Positions 52,431 through 61,504 of a DNA stretch of 64,000 nucleotides are shown in pieces. Both the position numbers and the translations under genes were made by a program. The DNA comes from Nonomuraea roseoviolacea subsp. carminata (GTDB taxonomy: Bacteria > Actinomycetota > Actinomycetes > Streptosporangiales > Streptosporangiaceae), in assembly GCF_024172185.1 (NCBI RefSeq), contig NZ_JAMZEC010000001.1:2790001-2854000 (forward strand). Direction: 5' to 3'. Below the pieces are notes generated by a model that worked only from the letters and a program-made list of their open reading frames with translations, was not told the origin of the DNA and ran no database searches. The number at the start of each line of letters is the position of its first letter. Position 1 is the stretch's first letter.

Positions 52431-52565
52431 GGCTCCCCCCACAAGCGGGATACCGCCCGCAATCCCCCTCAAAACCCCACAATTCGCCTTCCCCGAGGGG
52501 GCTCGGCGTGTCGCGCCGCGCGCCCGCCCGCGGGCCGGAGACCCCAGGGGGCGACGGTGCTGCCG

Positions 52566-53162
52566 TTACTCCTGGGGCCGGTAGCCGGCCTGGCGGAGGA
52601 GGGCGACCAGGTACGCCTTGACCTCACCGGCGCTCACCTCGTCCGGCCAGGCCCCCAGGTGATGCAGGACGGCTCCCCCGAGGATCTGCTGGAGGGCGTC
52701 GAGGTCGGCGTCGGGAGGCAGCTCGCCGCGCTCGCGCGAGCGGGCCAGCGCCGTCCGCTCGGCCGCCGCCCGGCGCGCCCCGTGCGACTCCCGGTAGGCG
52801 CGCAGCAGCTCCGGATGGTCGTCCACGGCGGCGTAGAGGCGGCGGAGCATGCGGCGGTTGCGCGGCACGCTGAGGTAGAGGGCCCAGTCGTCCAGCATGC
52901 GGGCGATGCCCGGCCAGTCGATGGCGCCCGGGTCGTGGTCCTGGTGGACCGACTCGATGGCCTGGATGAGCAGCGCGGTCTTGCCGGGGAACCTGCGGTA
53001 GACGGTGGCGCGGGTCACCCCGGCCCGCTGGGCGACCTGCTCGATGCTCGTCTCGCTGGCGCCGCGCTCGATCAGCAGGTCGAGGGCGGCGGCGAGGACG
53101 GCCTCGTCCACCTGCTGGCTGCGCGGCCGCCCCGGCGGGCGCGGCACGCGGGTGGTGGACAC
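52566..53162 (-). CDS. TetR-family transcriptional regulator
   Basis: 198 residues. DEAVLAAALDLLIERGASETSIEQVAQRAGVTRATVYRRFPGKTALLIQAI is the TetR helix-turn-helix; the C-terminal ligand domain is Arg/Leu-rich and resembles TetR_C-type 11/16 regulators. GTG 53162, one base after the SDR stop, so co-expressed. The palindrome at 54001-54023 upstream of the SDR gene is its probable operator. Confidence 0.92.
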   Translation of the reverse strand: MSTTRVPRPPGRPRSQQVDEAVLAAALDLLIERGASETSIEQVAQRAGVTRATVYRRFPGKTALLIQAIESVHQDHDPGAIDWPGIARMLDDWALYLSVPRNRRMLRRLYAAVDDHPELLRAYRESHGARRAAAERTALARSRERGELPPDADLDALQQILGGAVLHHLGAWPDEVSAGEVKAYLVALLRQAGYRPQE

Positions 53163-53163
53163 G

Positions 53164-53979
53164 TCACCCGATCCTAGTCACCAGGCGGTCGAACAGGCGG
53201 TCCGGCGTGAGCGCGGCGAAGGCGAGCAGCGGCCGGGCCAGGTGACCGGTCGGGTAGCGCAGCCTCGGCCGCGGCGCCTCCACGGCCCTGCGGATGGTCC
53301 GCGCCACCCCCGCCGGGTCCGACATCCTGACCGTCGCCAGCCCCTCGCTCCTGCGGGCCATGGCCTCGGCCAGCCGGCGGTAGGCGCCGCCGCCGGAGAA
53401 GGCGCGCAGCTCGCGCGCCGCCTCCCGCTCGAACTCGGTCCTGACCAGGCCCGGCTCGACCACCACGACCTCGACGCCGAACGGCCGGACCTCCTGGCGC
53501 AGCGCGTCGGAGAACGCCTCCAGAGCGTGCTTCGAGGCGTGGTACCAGGCGACCATCGGCAGCGAGAACCGGCCGGCGATCGACGAGACGTTGACGATCC
53601 GGCCCGAGCGCCGCTCCCGCATGCCGGGCAGGACGAGCTGGGTGAGCCGGGCCGCGCCGAAGAGGTTGACCTCGAACAGCCGCCGGGCCCGCTCGACCGG
53701 GACGTCCTCGATCGCGCCGTGCAGCCCGGCGCCGGCGTTGTTGACGAGGACGTCGACGCGGCCCCGCTCGCCGAGGATCGTGCGCACGGCGCGCTCGGCG
53801 TCGGCCTCGCTCGTGACGTCCGTCTCCAGGACGTGCCCGCCGGCGGCGCGGACGGCCTCCATCCGCTCCACGCGGCGCGCGGCGCCGTAGACGACGTGGC
53901 CGGCGCGCAGCAGCTCCAGCGCGGTCGCGTGGCCGATGCCCGACGACGCGCCCGTGACGAGGCAGATCCTGGCCGCCAT
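53164..53979 (-). CDS. short-chain dehydrogenase/reductase
   Basis: 271 residues of classical SDR: CLVTGASSGIGHATALELL (TGxxxGIG), VLVNNAGAGLHG (NNAG), RIVNVSSIAGRFSLPMVAWYHASKHALEAF (Ser-Tyr-x3-Lys catalytic set), VVVEPGLVRTEFE. NADPH-type by the Arg-rich loop (ARRVERM). Substrate unknown. ATG 53979 with GGGAGG five bases before. First gene of the SDR-tetR unit. Confidence 0.93.
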   Translation of the reverse strand: MAARICLVTGASSGIGHATALELLRAGHVVYGAARRVERMEAVRAAGGHVLETDVTSEADAERAVRTILGERGRVDVLVNNAGAGLHGAIEDVPVERARRLFEVNLFGAARLTQLVLPGMRERRSGRIVNVSSIAGRFSLPMVAWYHASKHALEAFSDALRQEVRPFGVEVVVVEPGLVRTEFEREAARELRAFSGGGAYRRLAEAMARRSEGLATVRMSDPAGVARTIRRAVEAPRPRLRYPTGHLARPLLAFAALTPDRLFDRLVTRIG

Positions 53980-54000
53980 GGAAACCTCCCGCTCGAATTC

Positions 54001-54023
54001 AAATACAGAGGTGTACTGTATTT
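54001..54023. promoter_or_regulatory. TetR-type operator palindrome
   Basis: AAATACAG (54001-54008) and CTGTATTT (54016-54023) form a perfect inverted repeat with a 7-base centre. It lies 21 bases before the SDR start and 25 before the phosphotransferase start, so one protein, likely the TetR encoded in the SDR unit, could control both directions. Confidence 0.75.
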
Positions 54024-54048
54024 TAATCCAGCCAGAGATGGGAGCTCC

Positions 54049-56745
54049 ATGAGTGCCTATGTGCTCGGTTTCCACGAGATCGACCGGACCGCACTCCCCC
54101 GGGTCGGCGGCAAGGGGGCGAACCTCGGCGAGCTGTCCTCGATCGAGGGCGTCCGCGTACCCGGCGGGTTCTGCGTCACCACCGAGGCGTACCGGGCGGT
54201 GGTGGAGCGCGACCCGGCCGTCGGCGGGCTGATCGACGACCTCGCGGGCCTGCGGGCCGGCGACCGCGCCGGCATCGCCCGCGCCGCCGGGCGGCTGCGC
54301 GACGCCATCGAGGCCCTGCCCGTGCCGGAGGAGATCGAGAAGGACGTCGCCCGCCGCCTCGCGGACCTCGCCGCCGAGACCGGGACCGCCGGAGAGGTGG
54401 CCTGCGCCGTGCGCTCCAGCGCCACCGCCGAGGACCTGCCGTCCAGCTCGTTCGCCGGCCAGCAGGACACCTACCTGAACGTGCGCGGCGAGCGGGCCGT
54501 CGTGGACGCCGTCCGGCGCTGCTGGGCCTCGCTGTTCACCGACCGGGCCGTCGCCTACCGCGTGCGGAACGGCTTCGACCACCGGGCGGTGCGGGCCGCG
54601 GTCGTCGTGCAGCGCATGGTCTTCCCCGACGCGGCGGGCATCATGTTCACCGCCGACCCGGTCACCTCCAACCGCCGGGTGGTCTCGATCGACGCCGGGT
54701 TCGGCCTCGGCGAGGCGTTCGTCTCCGGGCTCGTGGACGCCGACAACTACCGGGTGCGCGACGGCCGGATCATCGGCAGGCGCGTCGCCACCCAGACCAG
54801 GGAGCTGCGCGCCCGCGCCGGCGGCGGCACGGAGGAGCGGCCCGTGGAGGAGGCCCGCCGCCACGCCCAGACCCTCGACGACGCGCGGATCCTCCGGCTC
54901 GAACGCCTCGGCCGGCGGATCGAGGCGCACTTCGGCCGGCCCCAGGACATCGAGTGGGCGCTGGCGGACGGCGAGTTCCACGTGCTCCAGAGCCGCCCCG
55001 TCACCACGATCTACCCGGTGCCGCGGGCCGACGACGACCGCAACCACGTCTACATCTCCTACGGGCACCGGCAGATGATGACCGACGCGTTCACCCCGCT
55101 CGGCCTGTCGATGTTCGAGATGTTCCACCGCAAGCTCGGCCGCACCGCCGGGACCGTGGCCGGCAACCGGTTCTACAAGGACCTGTCGCCCGAGCTGTCG
55201 TCACCGCTGACGCGCGCCGCCACGCTCAAGAGCGTGGGCCAGGCCGACGTGCTGATGGCCGCCGCCCTGCGCGCCGTGCTGGCCAGGAAGGACTTCGCCA
55301 AGGACCTCGCCAGGAGGAGGACCTCGCTGACGGACGTCGGTCCGGGTGGCCCGCTGCCCCTGGTCCGGCAGTACCTCAAGCTGTCCCGCGAGGACGACCC
55401 CCGCGTCGTCCCCGACCTGATCGCCAGGACCGAGGCGACGGTCGAGGAGCTGCGCCGGAGCCTGGCCGGCGCGTCGGGTGACGCGCTGTTCGCGGCCATC
55501 GAGAAGGACCACGACGTCATCGCCGGCTTCACCTTCGACCCGCGCAGCGTGGCGGCGGCGCTCGTCGGCATCATGTCGGTGAACTGGGTCGACAAGCACC
55601 TGGCGCAGTGGCTGGGCGTCCGCGACGCCGCCGACGCCGTCTCGCAGTCCGCCGACCACAACGTCGTGGCCGCGATGGGCCTCGACCTGCTGGCGGTCTC
55701 CGACGTGGTCCGCGAGCACCCGGAGGCGGCCGCGTACCTGGAGACGGCCGAGCGCGACACGTTCTTCACCGGGCTCGCCGGGGTCGAGGGCGGCGAGGCG
55801 GTCCGCCGCTCCCTGGAGGAGTACCTGCGCGCGTACGGCATGCACGGCCAGGGCGGCATCGACATCACCCGCACGCGGTGGAGCGAGGACCCCACGCTGC
55901 TGGTCCCGCTGATCCTGTCCAACGTGCGCGCCCTCGCCCCCGGCGAGCGCGAGCGCAGGGCGGAGCGGGGCCGCGCCGAGGCCGAGCGGACGATGAACGA
56001 CCTGCTGGAGCGGATCAGGAAGCTGCCCGGCGGCTCCCGCAAGGCCGCCCGGGCGGCCCGCAGGATGAGCCTCATCCGGCACTTCATCGGCTACCGCGAG
56101 TACTCCAAGCACGCCCTGCTCCAGCGCTACGAGCTGTACAAGCGGGCGCTGCTCGCCGAGGCCCGGCGGCTGGCCCTCCAGGGCGTGGTCGAGGAGCCCG
56201 AGGACGTGTACTTCCTGTCCTTCGAGGAGCTGCGGCAGGTCGTGAACACCGGGCGGCTCGACCGCACGCTCATCACCGAGCGACGCGCGGCGCACGAGAC
56301 GTACCGGAAGCTGACGCCGCCCCGCGTGATCACCTCCGAGGGCGAGGTGATCGACGGCGCGTACGACACCGGGACGCTGCCCGAGGGCGCGCTGCCCGGC
56401 GTCGCCGTGTCCTCCGGTGTCGTCGAGGGCCGGGCCCGGGTCGTGCTCGACATGGCGGACGCCGAGGTCGAGGAGGGCGACATCCTCGTCACGGTCTTCA
56501 CCGACCCGAGCTGGTCGCCGCTGTTCGTGTCGGTGAAGGGGGTGGTCATGGAGGTGGGCGGCGTGATGACGCACGGCGCCGTGGTCGCCCGGGAGTACGG
56601 GCTGCCGTCGGTCGTGGGCGTCGAGGGCGCGACGCGGCGCATCCGCGACGGGCAGCGCATCCGGGTCAACGGCTCCGAGGGATATGTCGAGGTGTTGCCT
56701 GACGAGGCGCGCGGCGGGCAGGGTGGAGCGCGTGAGCAGCGATGA
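54049..56745 (+). CDS. rph: rifamycin phosphotransferase (RIF-inactivating)
   Basis: 898 residues in the Rph order: ATP-grasp-like domain (YVLGFHEIDRTALPRVGGKGANLGELSSIEGVRVPGGFCVTTEA; AVRSSATAEDLPSSSFAGQQDTYLNV; MFTADPVTSNRRVVSID; QDIEWALADGEFHVLQSRPVTTIYP), the RIF-binding middle (VYISYGHRQMMTDAFTPLGLSMFEM onward), and the swivelling His domain (VMTHGAVVAREYGLPSVVGV, H842). ATP gives its beta-phosphate to H842, then to the C21 hydroxyl of rifampin. No rifamycin-associated element (inverted GGGGCTTGC-type) is seen upstream; the TetR palindrome is there instead. PEP synthase is a less likely alternative. Confidence 0.9.
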   Translation: MSAYVLGFHEIDRTALPRVGGKGANLGELSSIEGVRVPGGFCVTTEAYRAVVERDPAVGGLIDDLAGLRAGDRAGIARAAGRLRDAIEALPVPEEIEKDVARRLADLAAETGTAGEVACAVRSSATAEDLPSSSFAGQQDTYLNVRGERAVVDAVRRCWASLFTDRAVAYRVRNGFDHRAVRAAVVVQRMVFPDAAGIMFTADPVTSNRRVVSIDAGFGLGEAFVSGLVDADNYRVRDGRIIGRRVATQTRELRARAGGGTEERPVEEARRHAQTLDDARILRLERLGRRIEAHFGRPQDIEWALADGEFHVLQSRPVTTIYPVPRADDDRNHVYISYGHRQMMTDAFTPLGLSMFEMFHRKLGRTAGTVAGNRFYKDLSPELSSPLTRAATLKSVGQADVLMAAALRAVLARKDFAKDLARRRTSLTDVGPGGPLPLVRQYLKLSREDDPRVVPDLIARTEATVEELRRSLAGASGDALFAAIEKDHDVIAGFTFDPRSVAAALVGIMSVNWVDKHLAQWLGVRDAADAVSQSADHNVVAAMGLDLLAVSDVVREHPEAAAYLETAERDTFFTGLAGVEGGEAVRRSLEEYLRAYGMHGQGGIDITRTRWSEDPTLLVPLILSNVRALAPGERERRAERGRAEAERTMNDLLERIRKLPGGSRKAARAARRMSLIRHFIGYREYSKHALLQRYELYKRALLAEARRLALQGVVEEPEDVYFLSFEELRQVVNTGRLDRTLITERRAAHETYRKLTPPRVITSEGEVIDGAYDTGTLPEGALPGVAVSSGVVEGRARVVLDMADAEVEEGDILVTVFTDPSWSPLFVSVKGVVMEVGGVMTHGAVVAREYGLPSVVGVEGATRRIRDGQRIRVNGSEGYVEVLPDEARGGQGGAREQR

Positions 56746-57679
56746 GACGCGCGACGGGGTGCCGCTGACCAACCTGGACCAGCCGTTGTTCGACGGGTCC
56801 GGCACGACGAAGCGGCACCTGGTCGACTACCTCGACGCCGTGAGCGGGCGCATCCTGCCCGTCCTGCGCGAGCGCCCGCTGTCGGTCGTACGGGTCCGGC
56901 CGGGGCAGCCGGCCTTCATGCAGAAGAACGTCCCGAAGTACGCCCCGTCGTGGGTGCGCACGGTCTCCGTCTGGGCCGAGGCGTCGCACCGGCAGGTGTC
57001 GTACGCGCTGTGCGACGACCGGCGCACGCTGCTGTGGTTCGCCAACCAGAGAGCTGTCGAGTACCACCCGGCGCTGGGCCCGGCCGGCGGCGACCCCACC
57101 CACCTGGTGCTCGACCTCGACCCGCCGGAGGGCGGCCCGTTCGATGCCGCCGTGAAGGCGGCCCTGCTCGTCCGGCAGGCGCTCGCCGACGCGGGCCTGG
57201 CCGGCGCGGTCAAGACGAGCGGCGCCAAGGGCGCGCACGTGTTCGTGCCCGTGGAGGCGGGCGTCCCGGTGGAGGACCTGGCGGCGGCGACCCGCGCCCT
57301 CGGCGCCCGCGCCGCCCGCCTCGACCCCGGCCTCGCCACGACGGCGTTCATCCGGGAGGACCGCGAGGGCAAGGTGTTCATCGACTCCACCCGGGCGGGC
57401 GGGGCGACGGTGGTGGCCGCCTACAGCCCGCGGGTCCGGCCGGGCGTGCCGGTGTCGTTCCCCGTGGCGTGGGACGACCTCGGCGCGGTGAGCCCGGGCG
57501 ACTTCACCGTGCACACCGTGCCGGCGCTGCTGGACGGCCGCGACCCGTGGGCAGAGCTGATGCCGCCGCCGCAGCGGCTGCCCGCCGACCTGGTCGAGGA
57601 GGGGCACACGATCCCGGTGGCGCGGGTGCAGGCGATGCACGAGGGAAAGCGCCGGGCCCGCGCCCGCCGCGGGGAGTGA
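56732..57679 (+). CDS. LigD-type DNA polymerase/primase domain protein
   Basis: 315 residues, stand-alone archaeo-eukaryotic primase domain of bacterial NHEJ. VPLTNLDQPLFDGSGTTKRHLVDYLDAVSGRILPVL, FMQKNVPKYAPSWV, DPTHLVLDLDPPEGG (metal-binding D128 and D130), VKTSGAKGAHVFVPV (S-G-x-K-G-x-H), and FIDSTRAGGATVVAAYSPR. It adds nucleotides, preferably ribonucleotides, at breaks. No ligase or nuclease domain is attached. GTG 56732 overlaps the rph stop by 14 bases. Confidence 0.92.
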   Translation: MSSDETRDGVPLTNLDQPLFDGSGTTKRHLVDYLDAVSGRILPVLRERPLSVVRVRPGQPAFMQKNVPKYAPSWVRTVSVWAEASHRQVSYALCDDRRTLLWFANQRAVEYHPALGPAGGDPTHLVLDLDPPEGGPFDAAVKAALLVRQALADAGLAGAVKTSGAKGAHVFVPVEAGVPVEDLAAATRALGARAARLDPGLATTAFIREDREGKVFIDSTRAGGATVVAAYSPRVRPGVPVSFPVAWDDLGAVSPGDFTVHTVPALLDGRDPWAELMPPPQRLPADLVEEGHTIPVARVQAMHEGKRRARARRGE

Positions 57680-57701
57680 CCCGCGGCGGGCCGGACACGT
57701 C

Positions 57702-58841
57702 CTACTGGATCCGCTCGAACGGGGTCGGGGTCTGGCCGGTCCAGCGGTGGAGCTGGGCGACGCCGGTCTGCTTCGTCACGCCGCCATCGATGATCTTGCC
57801 GTCCTTGGCCAGGTAGAAGCGGCCGTCGTCCAGGGAGACCAGGCCGTACTGACCGCCCGACTCCCAGCCACGGATGCCGGTCTCGTCGTGGCGCAGGCCC
57901 TGGTCGAGCAGCGGCAGCAGGAGACCGCGCTCCGGCTTCGGCTGTCCCTCGATCGGGCCCTCGACCGGGCGGGCCGAGCCGTCCACGACGAACAGCGAGT
58001 AGTTCGGGAACTGCGGCTTGACGCCCTTGTAGACGGCCATCAGCCAGGTGCCCGACCGCTTGTCGTACTCCAGGTTCTGCACGCCGTAGGTGGTGTTGCC
58101 GGTGCGGACGAAGTACTTGCCGGCCGCCTGGTCCGGGCCGGCCGTGTGCGGCTGGGACTGGGTGAGGGGGCGCTCGTACGTGCGCCAGTCGCGGATGTCG
58201 TACTGGAGGAGCACCTGGTGGTCGTTGTCGGTGCGCGTGGTGTTGGCGTAGACGCCGTAGGCGACGGTCAGCTTCTGCTGCCCGCCGCGCCTTCCGAACT
58301 CGGGGCCGAAGGCGACGCCGTCGATGCCGCTGCAGCCGTAGCGGTGGTCAGGGGTGTCGGCGACGTTGCCGTCGAAGACGCCGTCGCCGTTCATGTCGGC
58401 GGCGTAGTCGTCCACCACGTCCTTGAGGTAGACGGCGGTCACCACGTCGGACCCCTCGGCGTTCATGTCGAGGCTGGTGATCCGGTCGACGTCGAAGATG
58501 GCGATGTAGAACGCCTTCGCGTCCTTGTACTCCAGCGAGCCGTAGACGCGGCCGTCCTTCTCGTTGAAGTCGAGGTCGCCCAGGTGGCCGGTGAAGCCGG
58601 TGACCGAGCCCACCGGGTTGCCCTTCAGGTCGGTCTTGACGAGGAGGTTGGTGAAGGAGAAGTACATGAACCCCTTCTTCCGGTCCAGGGCCATGCCCTG
58701 CACGTGGCCCGACGGCCAGGCGCCGCCGTTCACCTCCGCCGGGAACCGCGCCGGTCCCGCCTCCGCCGGCGCCGCCAGGGCGGGGGCGGAGCCGAGAGCG
58801 GTGGTGAGAGCTGCCGTCAGCAGTACGTGTGCGACCCGCAT
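57702..58841 (-). CDS. secreted protein of unknown function, propeller-like
   Basis: 379 residues. Signal peptide MRVAHVLLTAALTTALGSAP ending ALA, then repeats of strand-rich segments such as GHVQGMALDRKKGFMYFSFTNLLVKTD, GRVYGSLEYKDAKAFYIAIFDVDRI, YGVQNLEYDKRSGTWLMAVYKG and YGLVSLDDGRFYLAKDGKII, consistent with a beta-propeller. DMNGDGVFDGNVAD resembles a calcium-binding D-x-N-x-D-G loop. Function unknown. ATG 58841 with GGAAG. Confidence 0.8.
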   Translation of the reverse strand: MRVAHVLLTAALTTALGSAPALAAPAEAGPARFPAEVNGGAWPSGHVQGMALDRKKGFMYFSFTNLLVKTDLKGNPVGSVTGFTGHLGDLDFNEKDGRVYGSLEYKDAKAFYIAIFDVDRITSLDMNAEGSDVVTAVYLKDVVDDYAADMNGDGVFDGNVADTPDHRYGCSGIDGVAFGPEFGRRGGQQKLTVAYGVYANTTRTDNDHQVLLQYDIRDWRTYERPLTQSQPHTAGPDQAAGKYFVRTGNTTYGVQNLEYDKRSGTWLMAVYKGVKPQFPNYSLFVVDGSARPVEGPIEGQPKPERGLLLPLLDQGLRHDETGIRGWESGGQYGLVSLDDGRFYLAKDGKIIDGGVTKQTGVAQLHRWTGQTPTPFERIQ

Positions 58842-58993
58842 GTTCTTCCGTGTGCCTTCCGAGGGGGAAAAGTGCTCCGGAAGATCCTTACAGAGGTTGT
58901 CCGGCGCGTCCATGGACGAGAGTCAAACGCCGCGCGACGCGCGCCGGAACGATTCGGCCCTCTTCAGCGTCGCCGGGCCGGAGCACGGCGCGG

Positions 58994-59773
58994 TCAGGGG
59001 GACGGGCGGGGGATGCGGACGCCGGCGGCGCGGAGCCTGGCCTCGAAGAGCTCGACCAGCCGCGCCGCCGCCGGCGTCCGCTCCTCGCCGTGGTGGGCGA
59101 TCAGCGAGTACCGGGTCGCGGCCTCGGTGCGGGCTTGCAGGCCGGTCACGGTCCCCAGCAGCGCGGGATCGGCGAGGTAGTGGTCGGCCGCCGCGGCGGC
59201 GAGCTCGGCGATGCGGGGGTCGTCCGGCTCCCAGGCCGCGGCTTCGGCCGCGCGCCGGCCCAGGGCGACGAGCTCCGGGTTCTGGAGGGCGTGCTCGAAG
59301 TGGGTGAGGTAGTCGTCGAAGCCCTCCGGGACCAGGGCCCTGGCCAGCACCCAGCCCTCCCTGATGGCCGCCACCTCGTCCGCGGCGAAGCCGAGGCGGG
59401 GCATCCGCTCCAGCAGCGCCACCGCGCGGTCGGGCAGCAGGGCCCGGTCGCCGTCGGTGAGCCGATGCAGCGTGTCGCGCCGCGCGGTCAGCTCCTCGAT
59501 CTGCTCGGTGAGGCGCCGCTCGACGTCGGCGAGTCCGGCGGCGAACAGCCCGGCGTCGGCGTCGAGCAGGGGCCCGATCTCGGCCAGCGGCACTCCGGCG
59601 GCGGCCAGCGTCCGGGCCTGCACCAGCCGCAACAGCTCGGCCGATCCGTACCTGCGGTAGCCGGAGCTGTCGCGTTCCGGCTCCTGGACCAGGCCGAGCT
59701 TGTGGTAGTGCCGCACCGTCTTCACCGTGACGCCGACGAACGCCGCCGCCTGCCCGATCGTGACTCCGTTCAT
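58994..59773 (-). CDS. MerR-family regulator, TipA-like layout
   Basis: 259 residues. VTIGQAAAFVGVTVKTVRHYHKLGLVQEPERDSSGYRRYG and LLRLVQARTLAAAGVPLAEIGPLL make the MerR DNA-binding part, then a coiled coil, then a helical C-terminal domain (ALLERMPRLGFAADEVAAIREGWV...) of unknown ligand. Downstream of the serine hydrolase gene on the same strand, separated by 32 bases, and may control it. Confidence 0.9.
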   Translation of the reverse strand: MNGVTIGQAAAFVGVTVKTVRHYHKLGLVQEPERDSSGYRRYGSAELLRLVQARTLAAAGVPLAEIGPLLDADAGLFAAGLADVERRLTEQIEELTARRDTLHRLTDGDRALLPDRAVALLERMPRLGFAADEVAAIREGWVLARALVPEGFDDYLTHFEHALQNPELVALGRRAAEAAAWEPDDPRIAELAAAAADHYLADPALLGTVTGLQARTEAATRYSLIAHHGEERTPAAARLVELFEARLRAAGVRIPRPSP

Positions 59774-59805
59774 CCGCAGCATCCTGCCGTACGGGCCGCA
59801 GGTGC

Positions 59806-61341
59806 TCAGTCCGCCGGCTGGGCCGGGTCGGCCTGCCCGCCGCGGAACACCTCGCCGACGAGCCTCTGCTGGGCGTTCAGGAACGCCGCCGCGATGGACA
59901 GGCCGGCGTCGTCCACGCAGTTCAGCGCGGCGGTCAGGGTCCTGCTGCCGTCGGGCGTGCTGTACATCAGCGCCGCGTGGCCCGCGGCGGCGCCGTTGTG
60001 GGAGATGAGGGTGCCGCCCTCGGTGCTCACCACGAAGACCCCCAGGCCGTAGTCCATGTTCGGGATGCCTGTCGGGCGCGGGGCGCACATCTCGGCCAGC
60101 AGCGGGGCGGGCAGGAGCCCGCCGCCCAGCAGCGCCGAGACGAACGTGTGGAGGTCCTGGGTGGTGGAGATCATGTCGCCGCCCGTGGAGACCCAGGAGG
60201 GGTTCTGGCGGGTGATGTCGGTCGTCTCCTGCCGGCCGTCCTCCTCGTGGCGGTAGTAGGCGTGGGCGTACGGCGCGGGGATCTCCGGCGAGGTGTCCGG
60301 AACCACGGTGCCCGACAGCCCGAGCGGCCCGATGATCAGCCGCCGCATCTCCTCGGCGAACGAGCGGCCGGTGACCTTCTCGATCAGCAGCCTGGCCAGC
60401 ACGTAGTTGGTGTTGGAGTAGCTCCAGCCCGTCCCCGGCTCGAACCGCGCCGGCTTGGACAGCGCCAGCTCCACCAGCTCCTGCGGCCGGTAGGACGCGA
60501 ACCGGTTGTCCAGCCACTCCTTGCCCGTGGCGCCGTAGGGGATGGGGATGCCCGGCGTGATCGTCCCGTCGGCGTCGACCTCGCCGGTGTGGTTGAACAC
60601 CCCGCTGGTGTGCTGCAGCAGCATCCGCACCGTGATCCGCCCGTCCAGCCCGAACTCGGGCAGGTGGTCCGCCACCGGGGCGTCCAGCGCGATCCTGCCT
60701 TCGGCCACCAGTCGCAGCACCAGGGCCGCGGTGAAGGTCTTGGTGCTGCTGCCGATCCGGACGTGCCCGTTCTCCGGCGGCTTCGCGGTCCCGCCCAGCT
60801 CGGCCGCCCCGGCGCTGCCGGTCCACTCGCCCCGCTCGTCGTGCACGCGCAGCGACACCCCGACGAATCCGGACTCGACGATCTCCTCCATCGCCTTGCG
60901 CAGCTCCGGGCGATCCGTCCCGGCAGGGGCCGCTCCGGCGGCGTCGAGAGCTTCGGTGATCTTGCGGGCCATCTCCGTCATGGTGGGGCTCGGCTCACCC
61001 TGACCGGGCCGGGCGGCCGCTTCGACGGCGACGAGGACGGTGCGGCGGAAGTCGCCCGCCTCGGCCGGGTCCCGCTCGGTCAGCAGGCTCATGGCCGCCG
61101 TCAGGGCCGGCAGCACCTGGTCGGCGAGTTCGGCGGTGGACTCGCCCTTGAGGGCGATGTCTTTCGCCTTCACGGCGAGCACATGCCCGACCAGGCCGGT
61201 CGCCGAGGCCAGGGCGACGGCGCCGTCGGTGGCGATCCGGTGGGGCCTGCCGGCGGCGCCGGCCGCGGCCATCAGCGAGACCGCGCCGTACGCGGCGATC
61301 CGCAGGGTGCTCTTGTCCTGGTCGGAAAGGGTGAGGGACAT
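59806..61341 (-). CDS. serine beta-lactamase-like hydrolase with a fused N-terminal domain
   Basis: 511 residues. C-terminal part (about 150-511) is a class C beta-lactamase/DD-peptidase-type enzyme: IGSSTKTFTAALVL (S-x-x-K), TGWSYSNTNYVLARLL (Y-S-N), and ISHNGAAAGHAALMYSTPDG (the H-N-G/K-T-G position). N-terminal 135 residues (LTLSDQDKSTLRIAAYGAVSLMAAAG, ATGLVGHVLA, STAELADQVLPALTAAMSLL, DPAEAGDFRRTVLVAVEAAA) resemble a separate small actinobacterial helical protein. The join at MARKITEALDAAGAAPAGTDRPEL appears seamless. No signal peptide, so probably cytoplasmic. ATG 61341. Confidence 0.85.
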   Translation of the reverse strand: MSLTLSDQDKSTLRIAAYGAVSLMAAAGAAGRPHRIATDGAVALASATGLVGHVLAVKAKDIALKGESTAELADQVLPALTAAMSLLTERDPAEAGDFRRTVLVAVEAAARPGQGEPSPTMTEMARKITEALDAAGAAPAGTDRPELRKAMEEIVESGFVGVSLRVHDERGEWTGSAGAAELGGTAKPPENGHVRIGSSTKTFTAALVLRLVAEGRIALDAPVADHLPEFGLDGRITVRMLLQHTSGVFNHTGEVDADGTITPGIPIPYGATGKEWLDNRFASYRPQELVELALSKPARFEPGTGWSYSNTNYVLARLLIEKVTGRSFAEEMRRLIIGPLGLSGTVVPDTSPEIPAPYAHAYYRHEEDGRQETTDITRQNPSWVSTGGDMISTTQDLHTFVSALLGGGLLPAPLLAEMCAPRPTGIPNMDYGLGVFVVSTEGGTLISHNGAAAGHAALMYSTPDGSRTLTAALNCVDDAGLSIAAAFLNAQQRLVGEVFRGGQADPAQPAD

Positions 61342-61504
61342 GGTGGTCCGCTCCTTCGGGGCTTCTGTGTCGGTCGGCGTCCTGCCGCTGCGAGGAGCTT
61401 TCACCCTGACCCGAGGTCAACCTCAACTGTGATCTGACTCACACAGGACTCACGGGGGCCGGTGAGTGCCCCGTGGGCTCGCGACGGTTACCGTGGGTGA
61501 GCGT

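Noticed and set aside
53980..54048. Rifamycin-associated element upstream of rph
   Set aside because: No inverted GGGGCTTGC-type repeat is present; only the AAATACAG palindrome.
54049..56745. Phosphoenolpyruvate synthase
   Set aside because: Length, N-terminal blocks and the VYISYGHRQMMTD middle region fit rifampin phosphotransferase better; no PEP/pyruvate-binding TIM barrel is seen.
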